NCBI RefSeq assembly: GCF_028693135.1
Contig: NZ_JAQUVZ010000026.1
Location: 1 to 46,389 of the forward strand
Direction: 5' to 3'
Source: Methanosarcina sp.
Lineage (GTDB): Archaea; Halobacteriota; Methanosarcinia; Methanosarcinales; Methanosarcinaceae
Length of the DNA stretch: 46,389 nt
The first letter of the stretch is position 1, and each line of letters opens with the position of its first letter. The notes under the pieces are model-generated. The model did not search any database, had not been told where the DNA came from, and saw only the letters and a list, made by a program, of their open reading frames with translations. The position numbers and the translations under genes are program-made. This document shows, piece after piece, positions 25,795 to 34,634 of the stretch.

Positions 25795-26095
25795 TCTTTT
25801 TTGGAAAGGCCGCTCTCCTTCGTCGAGCGGGACAAGAACGAAATGATGAAGCGAATGACGTTGACACGTCAAAGAGATCTAATTATTCCTCTTAATCAAA
25901 GCTACAGACTCTAAACCATCAAGTATTCAGCTTGAGCGAAACGGACAGCGTACTGAAGAGCCCCACCTCTGCCGGGACAAGAACGACACGGTAGGCGAAT
26001 ATGGTTGTATTGATTGAGATATCTATCAATTAGTCCTCTTGAGCGCAGCGAAAAGGACACCGTCCTCCCGAGACGGGACTCGGGCGGGACAACTT
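25795..26095 (+). repeat. Dispersed modular repeat, locus 3
   Basis: Module A (TTTTTTGGAAAGGCCGCTCT, then CGTCGAGCGGGACAAGAACG) starts about 40 bases after the HNH gene. Partial units follow (CTCTGCCGGGACAAGAACGA at about 25970), and then module B (AGTCCTCTTGAGCGCAGCGA at about 26032). Gene-free; it fills nearly all of the spacer to the TPR gene. Confidence 0.8.
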
Positions 26096-26219
26096 TTTTG
26101 AAAACCTTTCCTTGAGTCCGAATTATATAATAAAGTATTTATTGGCTGAAAGCAGTGGATAAATAAGGAGGAAGCTGAAGCTTTTTCTCAGGGAATTATT
26201 TTTGGGAGAATTGATTTTT

Positions 26220-27380
26220 ATGGACCTGGACATGATCGATAAACTTGTTTTTGGTGTTGTGGAATCGGTCAGGAAAAATGAGAAAGAAACCGGCGCAGGA
26301 CTTGAATTTGCAGTCCAGTTTTCAAGGAAAAACGGGATTTCTCCCGATTATCTCCTGAACATCGCAAAGATATGCGACTCAAAGGGAATGTTCAGGGAAG
26401 AATACGTGTTCATGAAAGCCTGCGCTCTCCTGGGAGAAGGGGGACAGCAAATCGAGGCTTATTTCCTTTCGGGAGTTCTTGCTTATTTCATGGGGAAGAA
26501 GGAAAATGCTCTTCAGGAATTCGATGAAGCCCTGAAGCTGGATCCAGGACACGTCAACTCGCTCTGCAACCAGGGAGTTGTCCTTTCCGAGCTTGGGCAA
26601 AAACTTGAAGCTGAGAGCCGGTACAGGCAGGCTCTTGAACTTGAGCCGGGGCATGTCAGCACCCACTGCAACTACGGGAACCTCTTTTTTGAGCTCGGGA
26701 AACTGCAGGAGGCGGAACGCGAGTTCAGGACAGTGCTTGAACTGGACCCCGGAAATGCAAACACCCGCTGCAATTATGCCAACCTCCTTGCCGAACTGGA
26801 GAAAAAAGATGAGGCTGAAGAACAGTTCGTACAGGTGCTTGAACAGGTGCCGGAGCATGTGTCAGCCAACTATAATTATGCCAATTTCCTCAAGGAAGAA
26901 GGAAAGGTTGAGGAAGCTGAAGTTCATTATAAAGAGGCTTTGAAGGTAAGCCCTGGTCACATAAGTGCTCTCTGCAACTACGGCAACCTGCTCTCGGAAT
27001 CCGGCCGTACTGAGGAGGCGACAATGCAGTACAGGCTTATACTCAGGCTGAAACCCGGGGACGCGGATACCAGAGCTAATTACGGGCAGCTCCTTTTTGA
27101 GCTTGGGCGGTATCATGAAGCTGAAATCCAGTACAAAAAGACCCTTGAAATAGACCCATGCCACGTCCCTACACTCTGCAACTACGGCAACCTGTTGAAA
27201 CGGCTAGGGCTGTTTCGGAAGGCTGAGACCATGTACCGGGAAGCCCTGGAACTGGATCCAGAAGACATTAACACCCGCTACAACTACAGCCTGTTCCTCT
27301 TCAAGCTTGAGCGCTTTGATGAGGCTAAGGAACACTATATTAAAGCTACATCCTCGGATTCTTCACCGATTCTCTTTTAA
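26220..27380 (+). CDS. TPR repeat protein (cytoplasmic)
   Basis: 386 residues with no signal peptide. About nine tetratricopeptide repeats of 34 residues start near residue 85 (ALKLDPGHVNSLCNQGVVLSELGQKLEAESRYRQ and following). They share an unusual consensus P.HV...CNYGNLL.ELG...EAE..Y. TPR arrays are protein-binding scaffolds; no enzymatic domain is present. ATG 26220 (MDLDMIDKL) has GGGAG about 12 bases upstream and is preferred to an upstream TTG at 26202. Partners unknown. Confidence 0.85.
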   Translation: MDLDMIDKLVFGVVESVRKNEKETGAGLEFAVQFSRKNGISPDYLLNIAKICDSKGMFREEYVFMKACALLGEGGQQIEAYFLSGVLAYFMGKKENALQEFDEALKLDPGHVNSLCNQGVVLSELGQKLEAESRYRQALELEPGHVSTHCNYGNLFFELGKLQEAEREFRTVLELDPGNANTRCNYANLLAELEKKDEAEEQFVQVLEQVPEHVSANYNYANFLKEEGKVEEAEVHYKEALKVSPGHISALCNYGNLLSESGRTEEATMQYRLILRLKPGDADTRANYGQLLFELGRYHEAEIQYKKTLEIDPCHVPTLCNYGNLLKRLGLFRKAETMYREALELDPEDINTRYNYSLFLFKLERFDEAKEHYIKATSSDSSPILF

Positions 27381-27412
27381 TCCCGGGACTTCCGTGAATT
27401 TTCTTTTTTGAA

Positions 27413-27490
27413 TTTATCTCCGCAGGCGAGAAGACCCCTTCCTCAAAAATCCAGACCTTCAGGCGAAGATTTTAGGGAGAGGTAGTTCAC
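27413..27490 (-). mobile_element. IS200/IS605-like right-end relic
   Basis: Read on the minus strand, the 3' part (GAGGAAGGGGTCTTCTCG through GGAGATAAA) matches 292-325 in 27 of 34 bases. The 5' part (minus-strand positions 27490 to about 27435) matches 45988-46043, upstream of the IscB RNA, in 44 of 56 bases without gaps. It thus links both mobile-element signals at the window edges. No transposase gene is nearby, so it is a decayed or solo end. Family assignment is inference. Confidence 0.6.
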
Positions 27491-27647
27491 TATATGGGAA
27501 AATAATAGGAAAATTACGGGTAAAAATGGGAAAACGTGGGTAAAAAATAGCAGGTGACACTGCCGAGACGTTTTGCAATTTCACGGTAAAAATCCTTCAA
27601 AATCTTAGAAATTGCCGGTATATCCTCTTTTCCCTCCTCGACTTTGA

Positions 27648-27945
27648 GAAATAAACCTATTCGGCTGTTGAGCAGATGTTCTGGTAAACAGCAGTTAGCC
27701 TCGTCCCTCGTCCTGCTCCTGCCTTTCGGGATCTCTTTATCGGTACCGATCCTGCTCGAAAACCTGAAGTTGTTGGTACCTTTAGGCATTATAGCTACGG
27801 CTTTTGCGTCTCTTCTGTAATTGGTTACAGTCCGATCCGGCCAGGAGCTTCAGAAAAATATTATTGGGACATGTGGGCAAGGTTCTTCCAGCCTTACATG
27901 CCTCTTAGACCGGGGAAGCTTTGATTTTCTTCCCCTTTATCCCTT
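27648..27945 (+). pseudogene. Decayed partial copy of the DMT transporter gene
   Basis: The sequence from GAAATAAACCTATTCGGCTG onward matches 24410-24860 of the intact DMT gene and its 3' flank, at high nucleotide identity. An internal deletion corresponds to about 24569-24725 of the intact copy, and in-frame stops are present (for example TGGTAAACAG for TGGTCAACAG). The shared similarity runs past the stop codon into the same T-rich 3' flank. It is not functional. Confidence 0.88.
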
Positions 27946-28006
27946 TTTAAAAACAGGTTATTTTTAACTCTTTAATTCCTTCTTTTTTTCCTTTTTACAG
28001 AATATC

Positions 28007-28558
28007 TCAACATTTACTTGTAACAAAGACCATAGCAGACACTACTGTAGTCCATTTACCGTCCTTGTCACCTTTTGCGGTCTGGCATATATGGAAAGTA
28101 TCAAAAATGTGTCCGCTTGCCTTGTACACCTGTTCTCTCTCATGCCAGGCCATCTCTGCATCAAACTCTATACCGAGAGTTGTTGCCAGCATCGTTGCGG
28201 CCAAGTCTTCAGCATATTCTCCGGCAATTACTTCTTCTTCTCCAAACGAGTGGTGTTCTGAAATGTAGCCGTAATTATCCTCATTCACAGGTACAGCAGT
28301 TCCTATGGCTGATGCCATCAGGCGATGCGGCTCATTAGTATCGTTTCTCGCAAGAACACAATGGACAATGGCACCTGGCTTCAATTCTGAGAGACCTTCT
28401 TCTCTAGGTACAAGTTTGCAGTTGGGAGGAAGAATACTTGATACGCTCACAAGGTTGTATTTTTCTATTTTTGCATCTCTCAGTGCGAGTTCAAAGGATG
28501 CTAATCTGTCCTTATGGACCCCGAAACCTTTAGTCAAAAATGCTTTTCTAGGGATCAT
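28007..28558 (-). CDS. pdaD: Pyruvoyl-dependent arginine decarboxylase
   Basis: 183 residues. Converts arginine to agmatine, the first step of archaeal polyamine synthesis. The proenzyme self-cleaves at a Ser-Ser bond to create the pyruvoyl group; here this is most likely S40-S41 in NLVSVSSILPP. Other family stretches include PGAIVHCVLARNDTNEPHRLMASAIGTAVP and GYISEHHSFGEEEVIAGEYAEDLAATML. Length is typical. Single gene on the minus strand with about 250 bases to the next gene upstream of it in the reading direction's rear. Confidence 0.93.
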   Translation of the reverse strand: MIPRKAFLTKGFGVHKDRLASFELALRDAKIEKYNLVSVSSILPPNCKLVPREEGLSELKPGAIVHCVLARNDTNEPHRLMASAIGTAVPVNEDNYGYISEHHSFGEEEVIAGEYAEDLAATMLATTLGIEFDAEMAWHEREQVYKASGHIFDTFHICQTAKGDKDGKWTTVVSAMVFVTSKC

Positions 28559-28814
28559 GGTAACTCCTTTAAATGTTTATGTTTAATACATTTTGTTTAA
28601 TACATTTGATGTGCACTTTTCCATTGTTTGGGCAACCAATGCACACATAAAACATTATAAATGATCTAAAACTTTTCTACAGTATCAGGTAAACTCTCAG
28701 GCGTATAACCAATATTTCATGTTCCAAATGTACAGGAGAGTTATGAACTTTACCCTCTTTTCAAATCCAATTTTCAGCGATAGAAGTATCTGCTGCAGAG
28801 TTGCAGTCCCGGGA

Positions 28815-30812
28815 TCATGCCTGTCCTTCAGGTTCATCAAAACTTTTTGAAAATTTTTCATGCCCGGATACCGCTTTCTCGTAAACATCTGAGTTTGAGG
28901 TTCCTTCGAAAATAAACCTGGTCTCAAGGGGAATATCGCCTGTATGAACCTTTATGTCTTTCTGTTCTAAATTGACCGTAACCTGATCCGGAGAATACCC
29001 TGATTCGGCCATGTAATCAAGAATGAGCTTTCTTCCGAATTCTTCCGCGAACTCGAGAGCTTCAGCCCTTACTACAAAGTGCCGCCTCCCGACAGGAGTG
29101 TAGACAAAAACCCCTTTTGTCTTCAGGTCATACTTTGACTCACTGTAAGTTGTACGGACAGTGATTTCAACGCGTTTTGTCCCTTTACCCACAAGGGCTC
29201 CCACAGCATTTCCTACATCGGAGTATTCCGGGACAACTATTTCGGCATCAACCAGGTTTTTCAGAGAATCCACATACGCTCTGACCGGCCCTCCCAGAAG
29301 TACTACAGGAATATCTACTTTGAAGCGGGAGAAAAAGTTACCTTCGAGCATTTTCTCAATCTCATTCCTGTCAACTCCTTCCATAAGAAATGCAAGAAGG
29401 TCTCTTGCCATGTTCTTTGCAAAAAGCTGCTTCACGTTTATACAGAATTCCTGTTTACCGGTTCCTATGAAGTTTGCAAGCAGTGTAGCCCCTATTTCCG
29501 AGGCTTCAGAATTCCATTCAGCATATTCCCCCAGGACATGCAGGGCGTCAGTTGGGGTAAAGCCAATAGCCTGAACAAGCCGCTTCTGGATCAGGGAGTC
29601 CATTACTTTTTTAGAAGGAAGGATATTTTTGTCCCAGTAGACGTCTTTAAGGGAGAGCGGTTCATTTCCTATAAGGGCAAGGAGCTTCTCTTCTTCCTGG
29701 CTCAGGTCAACAGCTATCTGTTTTGTCCTTACAAAGAATTTTGTTGCCTGGATATGTTCGTTCATTTTAAGCCTATCAGGAATCCAGCGCTTTTTCAGGG
29801 TATTCATGAACGAGGGGTAAAGGACGGCAGCCCTGCAGAGCGGAATAACCCTTCGAGGTCCTATGTTTGTCCTGCTGCCCTGGACCCAGATATGGCTGTC
29901 CCCTCCCATTGCTGAGGTCTCCATCCTGAGTGCCCTTACCTTTGTCTGCCAGCCTCCTACAACAGCTCCGGTTTCACTGAGGTAAGGAAGCCCTTTATGG
30001 ATAAGGGAGACATCCGTGCTTGTCCCTCCAACATCGATAACAGCACAGGTCTCATGCCCTGACAGATAGGAAGCCCCAAGAAGGCTTGCAGCAGGCCCGG
30101 AAAAGACCGATTCTATGGGTTTTTTCATGGCTTCGTGCATGCTTACGACAGACCCATCACAGCGGAGCATTGCAATTCTGGATTCAAGCCCTCTCCTTTC
30201 GATCTCGCCTACAACGGTCTTCAGGAAACCCTCTGCTACCGGCAGGAGCTGGGCATTCAGGTAAGCTGTAACTCCTCTTTCATAGGCCCCCAGGGACTGG
30301 GCAAGTTCATGCCCGCACACAACAGGAAGCCCTGTCAGTTCCTGGATCAGGGCTTTTACACGAAGTTCATGTTCAGGGTTGCGGACGCTGAAATATGAAG
30401 AGACTGCAAAAGCCGAGACCCTGCCCTTTAGCCTCATTACAAAGCTTTCAACTGCGGAAATATCGAGGGTAGCGACCTCATCTCCGTAGCTGTTGTGTCC
30501 TCCCTGAACCATTATGCAGTTTTCAATCTCAGAATCCACAGGAATTTCATAATCTCCTACAAGAACCAGCCCTACAGGATATCCTGTCTTTTCCAGGATA
30601 GTATTGGTTGCAAGGGTTGTGGAAACCGAAACCATAGTCACAAGCTTCAGCTTTTCCTGGTCAAGCCCGTCAATAGAATTCGTTATTCCTTCAAGAAGGT
30701 CGGGATATGTTGTAAGTGCCTTGTTTGAGTCGGCGACCTTTCCATCCGAGTTCCTGAGTAATATGGAATCGGTATATGTCCCACCGGCATCGATGCCCAG
30801 ACTGTATGCCAT
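28815..30812 (-). CDS. Hydantoinase/oxoprolinase A-type protein, copy 1
   Basis: 665 residues of the HyuA (N-methylhydantoinase A/acetone carboxylase beta-like) family, with an actin-like ATPase fold. Phosphate-binding motifs are GIDAGGTYTDS near the N-terminus and CAVIDVGGTSTDVSL at about 260. GPAASLLGASYLSG and GGDSHIWVQG are also family stretches. Such proteins usually need a HyuB partner for ATP-dependent amide or lactam hydrolysis; none is present here. A strong ribosome site (AAGGAG) precedes ATG. Substrate unknown. Confidence 0.87.
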   Translation of the reverse strand: MAYSLGIDAGGTYTDSILLRNSDGKVADSNKALTTYPDLLEGITNSIDGLDQEKLKLVTMVSVSTTLATNTILEKTGYPVGLVLVGDYEIPVDSEIENCIMVQGGHNSYGDEVATLDISAVESFVMRLKGRVSAFAVSSYFSVRNPEHELRVKALIQELTGLPVVCGHELAQSLGAYERGVTAYLNAQLLPVAEGFLKTVVGEIERRGLESRIAMLRCDGSVVSMHEAMKKPIESVFSGPAASLLGASYLSGHETCAVIDVGGTSTDVSLIHKGLPYLSETGAVVGGWQTKVRALRMETSAMGGDSHIWVQGSRTNIGPRRVIPLCRAAVLYPSFMNTLKKRWIPDRLKMNEHIQATKFFVRTKQIAVDLSQEEEKLLALIGNEPLSLKDVYWDKNILPSKKVMDSLIQKRLVQAIGFTPTDALHVLGEYAEWNSEASEIGATLLANFIGTGKQEFCINVKQLFAKNMARDLLAFLMEGVDRNEIEKMLEGNFFSRFKVDIPVVLLGGPVRAYVDSLKNLVDAEIVVPEYSDVGNAVGALVGKGTKRVEITVRTTYSESKYDLKTKGVFVYTPVGRRHFVVRAEALEFAEEFGRKLILDYMAESGYSPDQVTVNLEQKDIKVHTGDIPLETRFIFEGTSNSDVYEKAVSGHEKFSKSFDEPEGQA

Positions 30813-31234
30813 TTTTTAACTCCTTGTATATATTTTTAATATTTACGGATCACTCATAAGGTGCCATTTGATGATCACGTTTATGATTAAATCTCTAAAG
30901 CGTTCATAAGTCATTTTTTCTGTTCAAGCCATTTTTTTCTATTCATAAGTCATTTTCTTTGTTTTCCATTCCATAGCTTCCTGCTCAAATCGAGAAAATA
31001 TCTTAATTCCAGTTAGTTTCCTTATGAAACTGTTTCTTAGAATCAGAAACCGGAACCAGGAAGCAAACGGATGGCTAAATAATAAATTTCGAGCTTAAGA
31101 GAAGATCTCGAGATTAAGAATAAATCTCAAACTCAGAGTTTCCTGTTCGTTTTAACTTTCGAAGTATTGTAGTCCGAAATTTAATATCTGCATTATTGCG
31201 GGAAAATATAAATGTTCCGGAGGTTTTCCGGAAC
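30813..31234. other. Spacer between the two HyuA-like genes
   Basis: No gene seen. Contains a probable TATA box for copy 1 on the minus strand (AAATATTAAAAATATATA, about 30826-30843). Also holds a direct repeat TTCATAAGTCATTTT at 30903-30917 and 30942-30956, and AT-rich sequence up to the end of copy 2. Confidence 0.5.
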
Positions 31235-33157
31235 TCAGACTTTAGGCATCCCGACTCCGACAAAAACAAGTTTTGATTCTATGGGCATTGAGCCTGCATC
31301 ACTCAGGGAAATATCTTTTCTACTCATCTCGATCTGGACCTGCCCTTTGTTAAGCCCAGCCTCGGTCATGTATTCCATTACAAGTTTTCTTCCGAGGGAT
31401 TCTGCATGTTCCAGGGCTTCCTGATAGCTGCCGAAGGTTTCCCTGCCCTGAGGGGAAAAGAGAAGGACAAGCCTTTTTCGATCTTTTGAATAGGTACTCT
31501 GGATCAGGATTTCAATCCTTTTTATGCCCTTTCCGACAACAGCTCCGACAGCGTTTCCTACTTCCGAGTACTTAGGGACTACAATATCAGCATCAAGAAT
31601 CTGTTTTAGTTCCTCCGTATAGGCGACTACGGGCCCTCCTATAAGCACGACAGGTATTTTCATCCTGAACTGTGCAAACCTATCGGACAGAATAATTCTT
31701 TCAATTTCCTGGGAGGAGACGTCTTTTAAGACAAAAGACATCAGGTTTACTGCCATGTTTTTTGCAACGTCCCTTTTTATGCGCTTGCAGAGTTCAATAT
31801 AGTCTGTCTGCATGTAGCGTTCGAGAAGTTTTGCCCCGGCAATTGAGGCTTCCACATTCCAGCCCCGGTACTCCCCGAGCACATGCAGGGCGTCTGTTGG
31901 GGTAAAGCCAATTGCCTGGATAAGGCGCTTTCTTATCAGGGAATCAAGCAGGCCAGGGGACAGAGTTTTCTTGGTTTCCCAGAAGATATCGTTAAGAGAA
32001 GTTGGGGTATCTACTATCCTGTCAAATAATTCCTGCTCGAAACTTCCAAGATTTGAAGCCTCTGCCCCTGTCCTTATGAAAAACTTTGTGGGCTGCACAT
32101 TCTCTTCAAGGTGCATGGTTCCGGGAATTCTTCCTTTTTTCAGGACTTCAAGAAAGCCAGGGTATTTGACAGCCGCAACGCAGAGTGGAATTACTCTCCT
32201 TGGACCGATGTTGATTTTCATACTCTTTACCCAGACATGGCTGTCCCCTCCCATTGCCGAGGTCTCCATACGGATAGCCTTGACCTTGGTCTGCCAGCCC
32301 CCAACCACAGCCCCTTCTGAGCAAAGTTCGGGAAGCCCGTTTTCAAGCATGGAAACATCCGTACTCGTCCCACCCACATCTATTACTGCACAGGTCCCTA
32401 GCCCGGAAAGGTGGGATGCCCCTACAAGGCTTGCAGCAGGGCCTGAAAAGATCGATTCTATGGGCTTTTCAAGGGCTTCGTTGATGCCCACTACAGAACC
32501 GTCACATTTGAGCATGAGCAGCCTGGAGTTCATTCCCCTGCGTTTGATCTCTTCCCTGATTGAAAGGATAAACTGGCTTGCAATAGGAATCAGCTGAGCG
32601 TTCAGGTAGGCTGTAACTCCTCTTTCGTATGCCCCGAGATCAAGGGAAAGCTCGTGCCCGCACACAACAGGAAATCCCGTGAGTTCCTGAATGCGGGTTT
32701 TGATTGCCAGCTCATGCGCAGGATTCCGGATACTAAAGTATGAAGAAACTGCAAAAGCCGAGACCTGGTCTTTTACCTTTCCGACAAAAGCCTCAACTGC
32801 CTCCATATCAAGAGGAACCAGTTCAGCTCCGTGGTGGTCGTGCCCTCCTTTTACCACGGTATAAAACTCAGCATCCATATTCTCCGGGATCTCGTAATCC
32901 CCTACAAGGATTAAACCTACAGGGTAGCCATTTTTTTCAAGAATTGTGTTTGTAGCAAGAGTTGTTGAGACGGACACCATTTTTACGTCTTGTAAGTATT
33001 TTTCATCCAGTCCATCAATGGAATTTTTAATTCCTGACAAAAGGTCCGGATAGGTCGTAAGCGCTTTGTTCGAGTCCATCACCTTGCCATCGGAATCCCG
33101 GATGATGATCGAATCGGTATACGTCCCTCCTGCGTCAATGCCCATGCTGTACTGCAT
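31235..33157 (-). CDS. Hydantoinase/oxoprolinase A-type protein, copy 2
   Basis: 640 residues, a full-length paralog of the protein at 28815. The ATPase motifs GIDAGGTYTDS and CAVIDVGGTSTDVSM are intact, and INIGPRRVIPLCVAAVKYPGF aligns with TNIGPRRVIPLCRAAVLYPSF of copy 1. The C-terminus is shorter by about 25 residues. It has its own ribosome site (AGGAGA) and a TATA-like ATTATATATT in the upstream spacer, so the copies are probably transcribed separately. No HyuB-type subunit is present. Confidence 0.87.
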   Translation of the reverse strand: MQYSMGIDAGGTYTDSIIIRDSDGKVMDSNKALTTYPDLLSGIKNSIDGLDEKYLQDVKMVSVSTTLATNTILEKNGYPVGLILVGDYEIPENMDAEFYTVVKGGHDHHGAELVPLDMEAVEAFVGKVKDQVSAFAVSSYFSIRNPAHELAIKTRIQELTGFPVVCGHELSLDLGAYERGVTAYLNAQLIPIASQFILSIREEIKRRGMNSRLLMLKCDGSVVGINEALEKPIESIFSGPAASLVGASHLSGLGTCAVIDVGGTSTDVSMLENGLPELCSEGAVVGGWQTKVKAIRMETSAMGGDSHVWVKSMKINIGPRRVIPLCVAAVKYPGFLEVLKKGRIPGTMHLEENVQPTKFFIRTGAEASNLGSFEQELFDRIVDTPTSLNDIFWETKKTLSPGLLDSLIRKRLIQAIGFTPTDALHVLGEYRGWNVEASIAGAKLLERYMQTDYIELCKRIKRDVAKNMAVNLMSFVLKDVSSQEIERIILSDRFAQFRMKIPVVLIGGPVVAYTEELKQILDADIVVPKYSEVGNAVGAVVGKGIKRIEILIQSTYSKDRKRLVLLFSPQGRETFGSYQEALEHAESLGRKLVMEYMTEAGLNKGQVQIEMSRKDISLSDAGSMPIESKLVFVGVGMPKV

Positions 33158-33496
33158 TCGAATGTCTCCTGTTGATTTTGTTTTCGTGAATGGGGTTCAT
33201 GAAATCGTTCATGAGATTAAATTGCCGGATATTAATAATGACCAAAAATATATAATAGTTAGTTGAAAAAAGTGGTGTTACCGATTTTGTAGAAATGTCA
33301 AGGAGCTTTTATTACAGGCAGTCCTCAAACTTACGTTTCAGTTCGGATTCTTAATATTTAAAGCCCAACATTTATATAAGTGATCTTATTAAATCTCTAA
33401 TTTAAATCCCTCTATCCTTTGATCCCCTGTTCAGAAACCCCTTCAAAAATAGCAGCCTGAAATAAGCCCTTTAGAATCTCTTATAAACTGATTGAG
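33158..33496. promoter_or_regulatory. Divergent spacer between HyuA copy 2 and the toxin-antitoxin pair
   Basis: TATA-like ATTATATATT on the minus strand (about 33244-33253) serves the hydantoinase gene. ATTTATATAAGTG at about 33370-33382 could serve the antitoxin, giving a leader of roughly 90 bases. No gene seen. Confidence 0.4.
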
Positions 33497-33694
33497 ATGG
33501 TAGGTATGTCATTTTCAGATATTTTCAACCAGTTAAAAGAACTTGAAAAAAGATTCAATGAGATAAGATATCCGCCTGAAGCTACTTTTCAACCTTCCTT
33601 TTCCTTTAAAGTCCGAAAAGCAGAACAGGACTGTTTACAGAACCATTTGCCTGATTTTGAGATCGATGAATTTTTTGACAAGGTAGAACAATGA
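33497..33694 (+). CDS. Probable antitoxin of a RelBE-type pair
   Basis: A 65-residue (or 62 from ATG 33506) acidic, charged protein (FNQLKELEKRFNEIRYPPE...DFEIDEFFDKVEQ). No named domain is recognised; the role is inferred from its place directly before a RelE-like toxin. Its TGA stop (33692-33694) overlaps an ATG in the form ATGA, the first unit of a four-copy repeat leading to the toxin start. Confidence 0.65.
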   Translation: MVGMSFSDIFNQLKELEKRFNEIRYPPEATFQPSFSFKVRKAEQDCLQNHLPDFEIDEFFDKVEQ

Positions 33695-33741
33695 CAGGGT
33701 AGAACAATGACAAGGTAGAACAATGACAAGGTAGAACAATG
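33678..33741 (+). repeat. Four 16-bp stop-start cassettes between antitoxin and toxin
   Basis: The unit AGGTAGAACAATGACA is repeated at exactly 16-base spacing, with ATGs at 33691, 33707, 33723 and 33739. Each unit has an AGG(G)T ribosome site, an ATG and a TAG. The first three ATGs open three-codon ORFs (MTG, MTR, MTR) that end at the TAG just before the next ATG. The fourth ATG is the toxin start. The antitoxin stop lies in the first unit. Confidence 0.9.
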
Positions 33742-34020
33742 ACATATAGAGTGGCATTTCACCCTTCCGTCCGCAAAAACCTGACAAAACTGTACCGACT
33801 CGACAGGCCGGCATATGATTATGTAAAGAAGCGCCTCCGTCTCCTGGCTTACAGGCCTGAAATGGGGAATCCTCTTAAGGCTGAGTTCGAGGGAAAATGG
33901 AGGATTCATATAGGAGCCTTTGTGCTGATTTACACATTTGATAAGACCAGCAATACCCTTACCCTTCTGACTTTTGAGCACTATACACGGGCTTATGACA
34001 CGGATAGTGCTTATACTTGA
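33739..34020 (+). CDS. RelE/ParE-family toxin
   Basis: 93 residues of the RelE/ParE fold: MTYRVAFHPSVRKNLTKL, then ...RLLAYRPEMGNPLKAEFEGKWRIHIGAFVLIYTFDKTSNTLTLLTFEHY. The pattern K-x(n)-G-x-WRIH-x-G-x-Y/F-R/V-x-IY is characteristic. RelE members cleave ribosome-bound mRNA; ParE members inhibit gyrase; I cannot separate these by eye, but the final Tyr (HYTRAY) fits RelE. It follows its antitoxin through a reiterated start cassette, which should tie toxin dosage to antitoxin translation. Confidence 0.85.
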   Translation: MTYRVAFHPSVRKNLTKLYRLDRPAYDYVKKRLRLLAYRPEMGNPLKAEFEGKWRIHIGAFVLIYTFDKTSNTLTLLTFEHYTRAYDTDSAYT

Positions 34021-34136
34021 AATGACACTAATGCTATGCGTCTAAAATGATCCATCCTAGTATCAGTACCGTGTTTTATAGCGTTTTTAATTTTGCCTTT
34101 TTATTTCAGTTTTATTTTCTTGTTTCTTTTCTCTTC

Positions 34137-34432
34137 TTTGTTTGAAAAACCGCTTTGCGTCGAGCGTGACAAAAACGACACGATATAGCTAATTGCGGTT
34201 GTACGGGTCAGAACGATCTAATTTCGTCCTCTTGAGCGCAGTTCAGTATTAACATCCATAATTTAGTCCCCTGATCAAAGTTCACTGCTACAATCCATCA
34301 AGTAGTCCTCTTGAGCGCAGCGAAAAGGACCGCGTACTCCCGAGGCGCAATTCGGGCAGCGAAACTCGGGTGGCACAACTCGGGCGTGACAGGAACGACA
34401 CGATATAGCTAATAAGGTTATACCGGTGAGAA
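34137..34432 (+). repeat. Dispersed modular repeat, locus 4
   Basis: Module A (AAAAACCGCTTTGCGTCGAG, then ACAAAAACGACACGATATAG) starts about 120 bases after the toxin gene. Module B (AGTCCTCTTGAGCGCAGCGA, then AAAGGACCGCGTACTCCCGA) at about 34307 is followed by the terminal core GACAGGAACGACACGATATA. A partial module B (CGTCCTCTTGAGCGCAG) lies at about 34226. The rest of 34021-34634 has no gene. Confidence 0.8.
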
Positions 34433-34634
34433 ATATTTGTAATTCGATACCCCTTACCGAAATTCTCATAATTTCCAGTCCACCTGTCGTTTCTGTTTAC
34501 ACAAAAGGTCAATCACTTAAAGATAAACGATCTATTTCACCTGAAGCTGTAAAATTCTTAAGATCAAAGCAGGTTTAAAGGCAAAGTTAGATGTAGAATT
34601 GAACAAATTTCAGGACTCAGGTAAGGAACCAGCT

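Noticed and set aside
27514-27789. 91-codon minus-strand ORF
   Set aside because: It is the antisense of the decayed DMT gene copy and has no support.
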